DNA of 29,688 bases from Hofstenia miamia (GCA_004352715.1 SCFE01000089.1:1658124-1687811), one strand, 5' to 3'. Positions 10,130 to 18,305 are shown, counted from the stretch's first letter. The notes: a model not told the origin generated them from the letters alone. Numbers and translations: made by a program.

Positions 10130-10603
10130 TTATAAAATCCCATTTATATAAGAGGTTAGAAAATAGTTTTTAATGTATTCTTCATGTTTATATCTCTCAC
10201 AATTTCTCTTGTAAAGATCATTAAGTATTGAGAAATAATCTCTTCCCTTGCATCTTTCATATATAAACCAAATACAATAGTATCCACATAATACACTAGA
10301 ACGTTTTTGATACTGTGAACTGTTGTACACAATATTATCCTTAACATCTTTAAATATTGAAAAAATACTTTGAAATGGAGGTAGGCCAAAACTATCAAAA
10401 TACTCAAGATTGACAGAAGCAAACTTCTTAAAGGTAATTACATTTCCTGCAGCAGATACTTTGGCATCCTTAAAATAATAAAATGCTATCCAATGTGTGC
10501 CAGTACTTGAAGAGTGGTCTAAATTACAAACATAAAATCCAAAACCCAGATTTTTCAAAGTATTTTTAGAAAAGATCCCCTTAAAGTTCTTAATATTCTT
10601 CAT
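10130..10603 (-). CDS. Adenain-type cysteine protease of Polinton/Maverick
   Basis: This is a processing protease of the adenovirus-protease (C5/Ulp1-like) fold used by Polintons and related viruses to mature capsid proteins. All expected residues are present: His37 in GTHWIAFYY, Asp70 in EYFDSFGLPP, the oxyanion Gln within SSQYQ (residues 95-99) and Cys106 in SVLCGYYC. The 157-residue frame is open, slightly shorter than adenoviral protease (about 200) but within the range I would expect for Polinton enzymes. The true start may be a little upstream, since the frame before the Met was not resolved. It lies between the pVI-like gene and the unassigned ORF, all on the minus strand. It is the least decayed gene in the window. 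Confidence 0.88.
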   Translation of the reverse strand: MKNIKNFKGIFSKNTLKNLGFGFYVCNLDHSSSTGTHWIAFYYFKDAKVSAAGNVITFKKFASVNLEYFDSFGLPPFQSIFSIFKDVKDNIVYNSSQYQKRSSVLCGYYCIWFIYERCKGRDYFSILNDLYKRNCERYKHEEYIKNYFLTSYINGIL

Positions 10604-10683
10604 AAATTGTAAAATATCATAATTTGAAAGGGGATTACTAATGTTTAAACTTAATAGTTTTTTTTATCTGCATTCCCTTTGCT

Positions 10684-11159
10684 TTAGGTGTATTTAATTG
10701 CATTACTTTTTTTTGAACTTTGAGGTTCAATGTTCATTCCATTTCCTTCAGGTGTATTTAATCACATACCTTCTCTTGGAATTGCTTGTTTTAAACCCTT
10801 TCCAAATAATTTATTGACTGAATTTCTTCCCAAGGCTCCCATTGCTCCAGTAACTAATGGTGCTACTGCATACTTTCTAATTAATGGAGCAGCTGCCATA
10901 AATAAGGGTGCAAAAGCACCACCATTTTTTTCATTGCATTAAGTTGTGTTGCAGAAGATTTAATATCACAAGCTTTATTTATTTTCTTAGCTTTTTCTAA
11001 TTGGTATGTTTGTCTTTCTGTTACAAGAATTGGAACAGAAGTTCCTTGTTTAGTATTACTAACCCTTAAGGTTATAGGATTTGAGTTTTTAATACTTTTC
11101 TTCAATTTATATAATTGACCATTAGTTAAGTATAAGTTATAGTTCTTATATTCTGTCAT
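10684..11159 (-). pseudogene. Putative Polinton minor virion protein (pVI-like), frameshifted
   Basis: It starts with MTEYKNYNLYLTNGQ, has a basic, Gln-rich middle (RQTYQLEKAKKINKA), then a glycine/alanine-rich hydrophobic amphipathic stretch (GGAFAPLFMAAAPLI) resembling the membrane-active segment proposed for pVI-like proteins of adintoviruses. The hydrophobic part lies in a different frame from the N-terminus: the shift falls in an A7 run near 10930. A TGA at 10762-10764 breaks the tail, which then continues to TAA at 10684. A TATATATATATA box ends four bases before the ATG. The family assignment rests on position and composition and is moderate. An alternative upstream Met in the same frame (11360) is unlikely, since that segment holds the promoter-like motif. 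Confidence 0.6.
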
Positions 11160-11160
11160 T

Positions 11161-11172
11161 TGTATATATATA
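11161..11172 (-). promoter_or_regulatory. TATATA box next to the pVI-like start codon
   Basis: Alternating TATATATATATA ends a few bases before the ATG at 11159. Both ATPase copies (TTTATATAATG at 14861-14871 and 16373-16383) and the zinc-ribbon gene (TTATATAAAGATG near 14784) have the same arrangement. Confidence 0.55.
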
Positions 11173-11181
11173 TAAGTAAGA

Positions 11182-11216
11182 GTGAAAATTATTTCACTAC
11201 AGAGAACAAAGTTCTC
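11182..11216 (-). promoter_or_regulatory. Palindromic promoter-like motif upstream of the pVI-like gene
   Basis: Plus-strand GTGAAAATTATTTCAC (11182-11197, near-perfect palindrome) followed by TACAGAG, then a perfect inverted repeat GAGAAC-AAA-GTTCTC (11202-11216). The palindrome plus ACAGAG recurs upstream of the second ATPase (16316-16338). Probably a regulatory site of the Polinton; binding factor unknown. Confidence 0.5.
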
Positions 11217-11369
11217 CTTAAAAGAAAATATATTTCCCATGGGTAATATTGTACTATTTAAAGTAAATTTGGATTTTGAACTAAGTTCAGTACATCTGAT
11301 TGGATTAAAATAAATACAAATCCTTAAAAATTTAAAGGAAGCCATATGGAAAACTTTCATTATTATTTA

Positions 11370-12756
11370 AGTAATACCTAAGAATTCTTCTTAGTAGAGA
11401 TTAAACTAATTTTATGTTTTTTATTTCTCAACATAAAATTGTTTCAAACACTTATTTTATTGTTTCTAAACATTTTTATAATCTTTATAAATGAAATTTT
11501 CTTTCTCAACTTTTGTTATTCCTTTCAAAGTGTTTTTACTTTGATCATTAACTTTATATGAATACATTTTACTCTTCAATGCAACAAACTCATCTAAATA
11601 AATACTTTCAGGAGTTTCTATCTTAAAATAGCCAGGAATCTTTTTAAATCTTTTTTGAATAATTCATGATTTTTATCAAAATTACTAAAATCAAATAATT
11701 CATAATCATCATTAAGTGTTTTCAAATCATTAATTATATCTTTAGTTTTTATATTCAAAATGAAATTATTTGTATCCATATAGCTCAAATTTATATTATT
11801 TTCACCAAAAAATAGTTGTAATACATCATAATAAGTTTCATACATTAATAATTTTGAAAGTTCTAAAACAGTAAATCCAGGATATATTGGTTTATCAAAC
11901 TTCAATTTAGTTTGCTGGTAATGATATGCAAGAAAATCATCAAAATCTGAATGGGTTTTAAATTCTAATTTGCTTTGTTCCTTAATTAATTTTTCAGTAG
12001 TCTCAGTTTTATTAAACATTTTTAAATTAATCTGTCCTCTAATATTTTCCCAAGTTTTTCCAAAGAAAGCATTATTTTAAAGTTTATGAAAATCTTTTTC
12101 AAAACTATTTTTTGCTTTTGAACATATGTTCATGTTGTGGTTAATGTATTTTTCTAAAACTTTCTTCTGTTTAAATGACATTACTCTGTGCACTTTACCC
12201 ATTTCCATGCCCATTTGTAGATAAAACTTTAATAGTCTATAATGGCAAAAATAGAATGTTTTATAATATTGATCTCAAATAAGCTTTGCTGTAGGACAAA
12301 CACTTTTAAGAGCAATTTGATTTTGATATTCACTATATTCAGAAGTATCTACCTTTCTATTAACTGGACAAAACAGAAAGTTTTTTGTTTTATTCTCTAA
12401 TTTGGATATGATAAGTCACACTCAATAAAGTATCCAATAGGACTGTTATCAGAAGTTCTGATTATTTTCTCAATTAGGTCCACATTTACTTCTAAAAACT
12501 TAAAATCACTATAAGGAAGGTTTTGTATCATTGCCCAACCATATAGATTATTTGCATCAATATACAAAATTTTATTTTCATCTGTTGATTTAATATACCT
12601 ATCTCCCATTACAGAACTAATTCCACCCCAAATATTTTGTTCAATTGAAAGTACAATGTCAGGATCTTTCAAATAATCTAATTGAACATTTGTAAATTTT
12701 AATCCATATTGCCAAGTATATCCAGGTAATGAGTATGCATAACATGGATTTAAACC
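11370..12756 (-). pseudogene. Polinton-type family B DNA polymerase, C-terminal half, decayed
   Basis: This is the palm/thumb part of a protein-primed family B polymerase of the Polinton/adintovirus group. Visible in order: SLPGYTWQYGLKFT, GGISSVMGDRY, motif A YIDANNLYGWAM (12201-12184), a YFCHYRLLKFYLQMGM block near 12230, motif B region NNAFFGKTWENIRG (about 12070), motif C SYMDTNNF (about 11770) and the C-terminal PGYFKIETPESIYLDEF (about 11600). In motif C the second Asp of the usual DTD is Asn, which should abolish catalysis. Several stops and frameshifts occur (12407, 12273, 12080, 11618 and after 11480). The N-terminal exonuclease and priming regions are absent: their place is taken by retroelement gag, in frame. 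Confidence 0.85.
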
Positions 12757-13743
12757 ATATTTTTGTAAATCCTCTCCTTTGTTCATTTTTGTACTATTCA
12801 ATATCATACAATATTGACTTTTAAAGCTTTCATCATTGTAATACTGTTGGTATTCTCCTATTAACTTTTTATAATTTGTTTTGGTCTCTAAATCCAACAC
12901 CAAATAATGCTGATAAGCTGCACCCCCCAAATTTAGAGAGAATCTTGCTGCGGCTTGTTTTTGTACCACTTTTCTTTCCTTCCTGCTCATTTCTAACATT
13001 TGGATCCATTCATTAAATGTTGGTGAATAACTATCCACCCTTCCTTTGAATTTTGGGAGGATTGGTTTACATGCCAGTGTATCTATATCTTCCATTTCAC
13101 AGTGTTTGTACATTTCACTCTATGTTTCTCTCACTGGTATAGCTTCATTTAGTTTTTCTGGTTTTTCCATTATTGTCATTTCTACCACTTTAGCATTTCC
13201 TTTTTCCTTATCTTGATTTTCTTCATTAGTTAATGATATTAATCTAATTTCATTCTTTAAGTTATCAATCTTGATTTGCTTTGAGATATTTTCTTCTCTA
13301 AGGTTTACATTTTCTTTGTGCATCTGGCTCATTAGTTGTTCTAACTTTTCACTTTGTGCTTTGATTTCTTTATTTGCTTCAGTTAACTTTTCAATTTGTT
13401 TCTGAAACACATTTCTTTGTTCTGTTAACCTTACACTTGTATCTTGTATGATTTCCTCAATATGTCTATCTTTTTCAACATTTGCCATTTCTATCTCAAA
13501 CATCCATTGCATTCACTTTTCTATTTGTTTTGTCAACTCTCTTCTTTCATTATTGTTGTTTTATACTATTTTAGTAAGTTTGGCTATTGAAAACTCTGTA
13601 TTTTCTTTTGCTGGCTGTAGCACTATTTCTGCTGGGGACATCTCACTTTCTGGGGATATATTTTTGTCATCTGGGGTTCTTTGATGTTGGGGTGTTTTTT
13701 GCGTCTTGGCTTTAGTTCTTTGTTTCTTCTGTTAATTCACCAT
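12757..13743 (-). pseudogene. gag pseudogene fused in frame to Polinton PolB
   Basis: ATG at 13743 is followed by a Lys/Gln/Pro-rich start, a coiled-coil segment (13120-13512, many Glu/Lys/Gln heptads) and the capsid-like region with PILPKFKGRVDSYSPTF and QAAARFSLNLGGAAYQHYL, ending at LNSTKMNKGEDLQKY. The equivalent of this end in the minus-strand copy is LNSTKMRKMDDIQNY at about 27830. From 12756 the same reading frame continues as DNA polymerase. Internal stops lie at 13120-13122, 13513-13515 and two further upstream. The single stop at 13120 separates the coiled coil from the capsid-like part in the same frame. Confidence 0.78.
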
Positions 13744-13915
13744 TTTCATTAATAACTAGAAGTAATCATTTACTTGTTCCCTTTTAACATTTTTCTTGTG
13801 CTAGGTTATGAGTTGCATTTGCTTGTCTTTTAAAATTATTAGTTTTTAGGTTTTTCCTTTGTTTTAGGATTTTCTTTAAATTTCCATTTCTTTCTCCTTC
13901 ACACATGTTGGGCAC

Positions 13916-13930
13916 CTGTCACAGTCACCA
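13916..13930 (-). promoter_or_regulatory. Primer-binding site of the gag::PolB retroelement copy
   Basis: On the minus strand TGGTGACTGTGACAG follows the presumed LTR end at 13931. It differs from the plus-copy sites by two bases. It shows that the gag at 12757-13743 belongs to an LTR element whose 5' LTR is the sequence upstream on the minus strand. Confidence 0.65.
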
Positions 13931-14574
13931 CATAGAATCTTGCCAATACAGTTATCATGAGTATTTAAGAGTAACTAACTACATTCAGGTTTAAAGTATG
14001 ACAGGCTCCTATTCCTCTCTAACTAATCAATTGTGTAGTTAATTAACTAAATTAATCTGCATTTCCTTTATTAAATGCCTAACTAATCACAGTTTATTTA
14101 GATTGAGAGTAGTACATGGAAGACAGTGTTGAAACCTGATGCTGTGCTATGCAATTCCAGAGACATTGTTAGTAGCAACAGTTCCAGCCTTTACTTGAAC
14201 TCTGCAGTGGAAGCCATTGGATGAATCTGTTTGTAGATGGTTAACTCAGTGATAATGTGTGTGTGATAACTTACTAATTTAGTGCACTGATTTTCTTGTT
14301 ATTATGAATAAGTAATTAAAAGGATATAACACAACCACAATGCTTCAGCTTGTTATTGTTCCTTACATTTAATAGCCCTACAGATATAGTAATACATGCT
14401 AGCCCTCTGTACAGGTGAACAATCAATGCATTTGGCAATAAAGTTAATTCAAGATTCAGTCAATGGTCAACTATGAAAATAAACATTGAATAAATAAACA
14501 TGTAGTGCAACTTCAATATAGTCATAATCATCTGAAAGCAACAAGTAATAGGAAAACTATAACTGATAAAAATC
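13931..14574 (-). mobile_element. 3' part of 5' LTR, divergent LTR variant
   Basis: This is the R-U5 part of an LTR on the minus strand, adjoining the PBS. The TTACATTTAATAG and TACATGCT blocks correspond to those of the LTRs at 4880-4910 and 20000-20030, and AATAAA-like signals are present. The LTR end reads GATTCTATG rather than GATGTTACA, so this copy is divergent or its terminus is mutated. Bases 14190-14574 are repeated exactly at 15337-15721, after which the LTR continues into its U3. Confidence 0.65.
14190..14574. repeat. 385-bp exact direct repeat, copy 1
   Basis: Identical by eye to 15337-15721 at constant offset 1147. The second copy starts right after the single N at 15336. The repeat lies within LTR sequence; see findings for the assembly interpretation. 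Confidence 0.9.
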
Positions 14575-14774
14575 TAACCAATTGCTTTATGAATATCAAG
14601 ACCTTCACCAACTTTACTTCCCTTTCCAACAAATTGTGTCTTTTTACTTCCACAATTGCTACAAATTGATTTCAGCATATTTCTTCCATTTTTTGTTGTA
14701 AGTAATTGTCCTGAGCCTGGAATGGAACCTGTTAGTCTTTTTTCTTTAACACAGTAAGTTAAATTAGTTGTCAT
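14574..14774 (-). CDS. Polinton zinc-ribbon-like small protein, C-terminally truncated
   Basis: This 66-residue protein starts MTTNLTYCVKEK, has a TTKNGRNMLKS block and a C-terminal SICSNCGSKKTQFVGKG. The spacing Y-C-V-K ... K-N-G-R ... C-x2-C-G resembles the small zinc-ribbon domain (DUF5679-like) seen in viral and Polinton proteins, but only one Cys of the first pair is visible, so metal binding may be lost. The stop codon is created by the junction with LTR sequence at 14574, so the true C-terminus is missing. It is divergently arranged with the ATPase at 14869, sharing a 94-bp intergenic region. Role unknown. Confidence 0.6.
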   Translation of the reverse strand: MTTNLTYCVKEKRLTGSIPGSGQLLTTKNGRNMLKSICSNCGSKKTQFVGKGSKVGEGLDIHKAIG

Positions 14775-14868
14775 CTTTATATAAGGAAAAAAGAAAATCT
14801 TTTTTCCCAGGACGGGTTCCTTTCCTTAAAATAAGAAGTGAAAAAAAATTTTCTTTTTTCTTTATATA
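14775..14868. promoter_or_regulatory. Bidirectional promoter region between zinc-ribbon and ATPase
   Basis: This short AT-rich spacer has CTTTATATAAGG next to the minus-strand ATG and TTTCTTTATATA directly before the ATPase ATG, with a T-rich/A-rich symmetric core. The stretch CCTTTCCTTAAAATAAGAAG (14818-14837) is shared with 16296-16315 upstream of the second ATPase. Relative to that copy about 30 bp containing the palindromic motif are missing here. Confidence 0.55.
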
Positions 14869-15335
14869 ATGAAGATTATTAATTATGATACTCCAAAAGT
14901 GAAAAATGACAAATCACCAGTAGATTTCTTACCAGAAGACTTTAGAATGCTTATATGTGGAAAATCAGGATGTGGAAAAACTAATTTATTAATGGATATG
15001 ATTTTAAGACCTCTTATATATTATGATAAATTATACATCTATACTCCAAATTTTCATCAAGAAAAAATACAAAATCTAATTAAGATAATGAAAAGAATAT
15101 CAGATAAAGTAGGTTATAGTGTTTTGGAAATATTACCAGAAGAATTTCTAAAAAACACTAATGAGTATTCAACAACAGGTAGAAAAATAGTTATCTTTGA
15201 TGACCTTGTAAATGCCCCAGAAAAGACACAGAATAAAATCCCAAATAATTTCACTGATGGTCGTCATCAGAAAATATCAGCAATATATATTTCACAATCA
15301 TATTACAATGTTCCAAAGAAAATAAGGACAAATTG
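14869..15335 (+). pseudogene. Polinton A32/FtsK-type packaging ATPase, copy 1, 3'-truncated
   Basis: This is a genome-packaging ATPase of the FtsK/HerA superfamily. Walker A is ICGKSGCGKTN (GKSGCGKT at residues 31-38), Walker B is KIVIFDDLV with acidic residues 111-112, and the motif SAIYISQSYYNVPK with the downstream Arg matches the family's sensor/arginine region. The frame is open for 155 residues, then ends at the N at 15336 where LTR sequence is joined. Compared with copy 2 it lacks four residues before TTGRK. Only about 60% of a typical Polinton ATPase (about 230-260 residues) is present. Its start follows TTTATATAATG. Confidence 0.85.
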
Positions 15336-15336
15336 N

Positions 15337-15721
15337 TTTACTTGAACTCTGCAGTGGAAGCCATTGGATGAATCTGTTTGTAGATGGTTAACTCAGTGAT
15401 AATGTGTGTGTGATAACTTACTAATTTAGTGCACTGATTTTCTTGTTATTATGAATAAGTAATTAAAAGGATATAACACAACCACAATGCTTCAGCTTGT
15501 TATTGTTCCTTACATTTAATAGCCCTACAGATATAGTAATACATGCTAGCCCTCTGTACAGGTGAACAATCAATGCATTTGGCAATAAAGTTAATTCAAG
15601 ATTCAGTCAATGGTCAACTATGAAAATAAACATTGAATAAATAAACATGTAGTGCAACTTCAATATAGTCATAATCATCTGAAAGCAACAAGTAATAGGA
15701 AAACTATAACTGATAAAAATC
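15337..15721. repeat. 385-bp exact direct repeat, copy 2
   Basis: Second copy of 14190-14574, beginning immediately after the single N at 15336 and continuing into the U3 part of the LTR. Confidence 0.9.
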
Positions 15722-16290
15722 CCTATCCCTATTCATAACCTATAAGCACATTGAGAAATCTACAGCTACCACCCTCACCACCATTGAATAGCTGATTTTG
15801 AGGCTGCTCCAGAATTTCGTTAAGTGTATTCAGGGACCACTATATGATTACTCTAGTGCTTGAACATTTAGCTTTCCATAAAACTATTAAACAACCTGAC
15901 AATAAATAATGAAGTAAATCCAAGTAAAATTCATTCATCAATCATTCTAACATTTAGTGAATATTTATAGCACATCTAAATAAATAATCAAACACTTGAC
16001 TAGTACCTGTTGATTGAGTCTTGTTTACAGTTTTCCCTTGTTTTCTAGTTCTGCTTTTTAATTACGCAATGTTAGCATTAATTAGTGTACACTGTTTGGT
16101 CATCTTAGATTTTGTCAAATACTGTTGAGCTAATTTAGGTATCAAAACTGCTTAACATATTTTACAAATTAAATAATCAATCACAGCCATGTTTTTTTTA
16201 CAATTTAATATTTATTACATTTCAGTCTTAGTTACTTCCATCTTTTTTCTTACTTTGACCACACATTACTTTTTGATAGATTATGCCACA
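15337..16290 (-). mobile_element. LTR with U3, divergent variant, inserted upstream of ATPase copy 2
   Basis: On the minus strand the LTR starts TGTGGCATAATC at 16290 (compare TGTAGCATAATC at 20608), has ATCAACAGGTACT (matching the CGACAGGTACTTTT block of other LTRs) and a TATA box CTATAAATAT at 15970-15961. It then continues into the 385-bp segment also found at 14190-14574. Joined with 13931-14189 it would give an LTR of about 1.2 kb followed by its PBS and gag. Its 5' edge lies 90 bases before the ATG of ATPase copy 2, in that gene's promoter region. Confidence 0.7.
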
Positions 16291-16315
16291 AAAGTCCCTT
16301 TCCTTAAAATAAGAA

Positions 16316-16338
16316 GTGAAATTAATTTCACAACAGAG
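16316..16338 (+). promoter_or_regulatory. Perfect 16-bp palindrome upstream of ATPase copy 2
   Basis: GTGAAATTAATTTCAC (16316-16331) is a perfect palindrome followed by AACAGAG. Its counterpart at 11182-11204 upstream of the pVI-like gene differs at only three bases over 23 but is inverted relative to its gene. The distance to the ATG is about 50 bp here and about 22 bp there. Confidence 0.55.
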
Positions 16339-16866
16339 ACTCCCTAAAAAGAAGAAAAAATTTTTCTTTTTCTTTATATAATGAAGATTATTAATTATGA
16401 TACTCCAAAATTGAACAATGACAAATCACCAGTAGATTTTTTATCAGAAGATTTCAGAATGCTTATATGTGGAAAATCAGGATGTGGAAAAACTAATTTA
16501 TTAATGGATATGATTTTAAGACCTCTTATATATTGTGATAAATTATACATCTATACTCCAAATTTTCATCAAGAAAAAATACAAAATCAAATTAAGATAA
16601 TGGAAAGAATATCAGATAAAGTAGGTTATAATATTTTAGAAATATTACCTGAAGAATTTCTAAAAAACACTAATGAGTACAGAGTTGGCAACACAACAGG
16701 TAGAAAAATAGTTATCTTTGATGACCTTGTAAATTCCCCAGAAAAGACACAAAATAAAATCCAAATAATTTCACTGATGGTCGTCATCAGAACATATCAG
16801 CAATATATATTTCACAATCTTATTACAATGTTCCAAAGAAAATAACGACAAATTGTACACACATGG

Positions 16867-16874
16867 TTTTATAC
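16867..16874. repeat. 8-bp target-site duplication TTTTATAC, left
   Basis: TTTTATAC at 16867-16874 and 17224-17231 flank the hAT-like element exactly. The second copy restores the ATPase sequence. Confidence 0.85.
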
Positions 16875-17223
16875 CAATGTTTTTGAGTTGAGTTTGAGTT
16901 ACTCAGGCCAAGTTCGAGTTTTTGCATTTTGAGTTTGAGTAATTTTTTAAATGAAATTCCAAGTTCAATCGAGTTTTTTTCTCATTACAAGTTTTTTAGG
17001 GTAAAAAACAATTATTTTACAATAATTCTAAGCCAAAAAAAGTCTTTGTGATTGGTAAGAAAATTGATATTTAAGAAAATTTAATTTTTACACTATTTTC
17101 AAGTGGATTTTCAAATGAGTTCAAGTTTGAGTTTTGATGATTTCTCTTTTGAGTTTTTCTGATTGAGTTTTGCGAGCTTATTTGAGTTCAAGTTCTTAAC
17201 ATTCTGAGTACTCGAAAACCCTG
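16875..17223. mobile_element. hAT-type non-autonomous element (MITE) inside ATPase
   Basis: This 349-bp element begins CAATGTTTTTGAGT and ends ACTCGAAAACCCTG; the reverse complement of the end is CAGGGTTTTCGAGT, giving imperfect terminal inverted repeats of the hAT form CARNG. It is flanked by 8-bp duplications TTTTATAC, the length typical of hAT transposition. The interior is non-coding and contains many GAGTTTGAGT/GAGTTCAAGT-like units on both sides, consistent with long degenerate subterminal repeats. It needs a transposase from elsewhere. Orientation cannot be assigned. Confidence 0.85.
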
Positions 17224-17231
17224 TTTTATAC
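17224..17231. repeat. 8-bp target-site duplication TTTTATAC, right
   Basis: Partner of 16867-16874. Confidence 0.85.
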
Positions 17232-17320
17232 GCTCCTGTTGATAATCATGAAAAAATTCAATTGCTAAGGATAATTCTTTTAATCCAGACCTTTTTGAAA
17301 GTTTGTCTAATTATGACTTT

Positions 17321-18305
17321 NNNNNNNNNNNNNNNNNNNNNNNNNNNNNNNNNNNNNNNNNNNNNNNNNNNNNNNNNNNNNNNNNNNNNNNNNNNNNNNN
17401 NNNNNNNNNNNNNNNNNNNNNNNNNNNNNNNNNNNNNNNNNNNNNNNNNNNNNNNNNNNNNNNNNNNNNNNNNNNNNNNNNNNNNNNNNNNNNNNNNNNN
17501 NNNNNNNNNNNNNNNNNNNNNNNNNNNNNNNNNNNNNNNNNNNNNNNNNNNNNNNNNNNNNNNNNNNNNNNNNNNNNNNNNNNNNNNNNNNNNNNNNNNN
17601 NNNNNNNNNNNNNNNNNNNNNNNNNNNNNNNNNNNNNNNNNNNNNNNNNNNNNNNNNNNNNNNNNNNNNNNNNNNNNNNNNNNNNNNNNNNNNNNNNNNN
17701 NNNNNNNNNNNNNNNNNNNNNNNNNNNNNNNNNNNNNNNNNNNNNNNNNNNNNNNNNNNNNNNNNNNNNNNNNNNNNNNNNNNNNNNNNNNNNNNNNNNN
17801 NNNNNNNNNNNNNNNNNNNNNNNNNNNNNNNNNNNNNNNNNNNNNNNNNNNNNNNNNNNNNNNNNNNNNNNNNNNNNNNNNNNNNNNNNNNNNNNNNNNN
17901 NNNNNNNNNNNNNNNNNNNNNNNNNNNNNNNNNNNNNNNNNNNNNNNNNNNNNNNNNNNNNNNNNNNNNNNNNNNNNNNNNNNNNNNNNNNNNNNNNNNN
18001 NNNNNNNNNNNNNNNNNNNNNNNNNNNNNNNNNNNNNNNNNNNNNNNNNNNNNNNNNNNNNNNNNNNNNNNNNNNNNNNNNNNNNNNNNNNNNNNNNNNN
18101 NNNNNNNNNNNNNNNNNNNNNNNNNNNNNNNNNNNNNNNNNNNNNNNNNNNNNNNNNNNNNNNNNNNNNNNNNNNNNNNNNNNNNNNNNNNNNNNNNNNN
18201 NNNNNNNNNNNNNNNNNNNNNNNNNNNNNNNNNNNNNNNNNNNNNNNNNNNNNNNNNNNNNNNNNNNNNNNNNNNNNNNNNNNNNNNNNNNNNNNNNNNN
18301 NNNNN
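17321..18305. other. Assembly gap between ATPase and conserved Polinton ORF
   Basis: 985 Ns. The missing sequence should contain the C-terminus of ATPase copy 2 and the N-terminal part of the ORF that emerges at 18306. Confidence 0.95.

Larger units (their letters stand above)
16381..17320 (+). pseudogene. Polinton packaging ATPase, copy 2, frameshifted and interrupted
   Basis: Nearly identical to copy 1 at the N-terminus: Walker A GKSGCGKT at residues 31-38, Walker B with acidic residues 114-115, and the extra RVGN block before TTGRK. A one-base deletion (CCC in copy 1, CC here) near 16762 breaks the frame before the SQSYY motif, whose codons remain visible near 16815. At 16874 a 349-bp hAT-type element interrupts the gene. 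After it the coding sequence resumes (APVDNHEK, then in another frame SIAKDNSFNPDLFESLSNYDF, of which the last residues touch the gap at 17321). At least two frameshifts plus the insertion make it non-functional. It points toward the conserved ORF at 18306 on the same strand. Confidence 0.85.

Noticed and set aside
16875-17223. The GAGTTTGAGT-rich segment as a simple satellite
   Set aside because: Exact 8-bp target duplications and hAT-like termini show it is a discrete inserted element.
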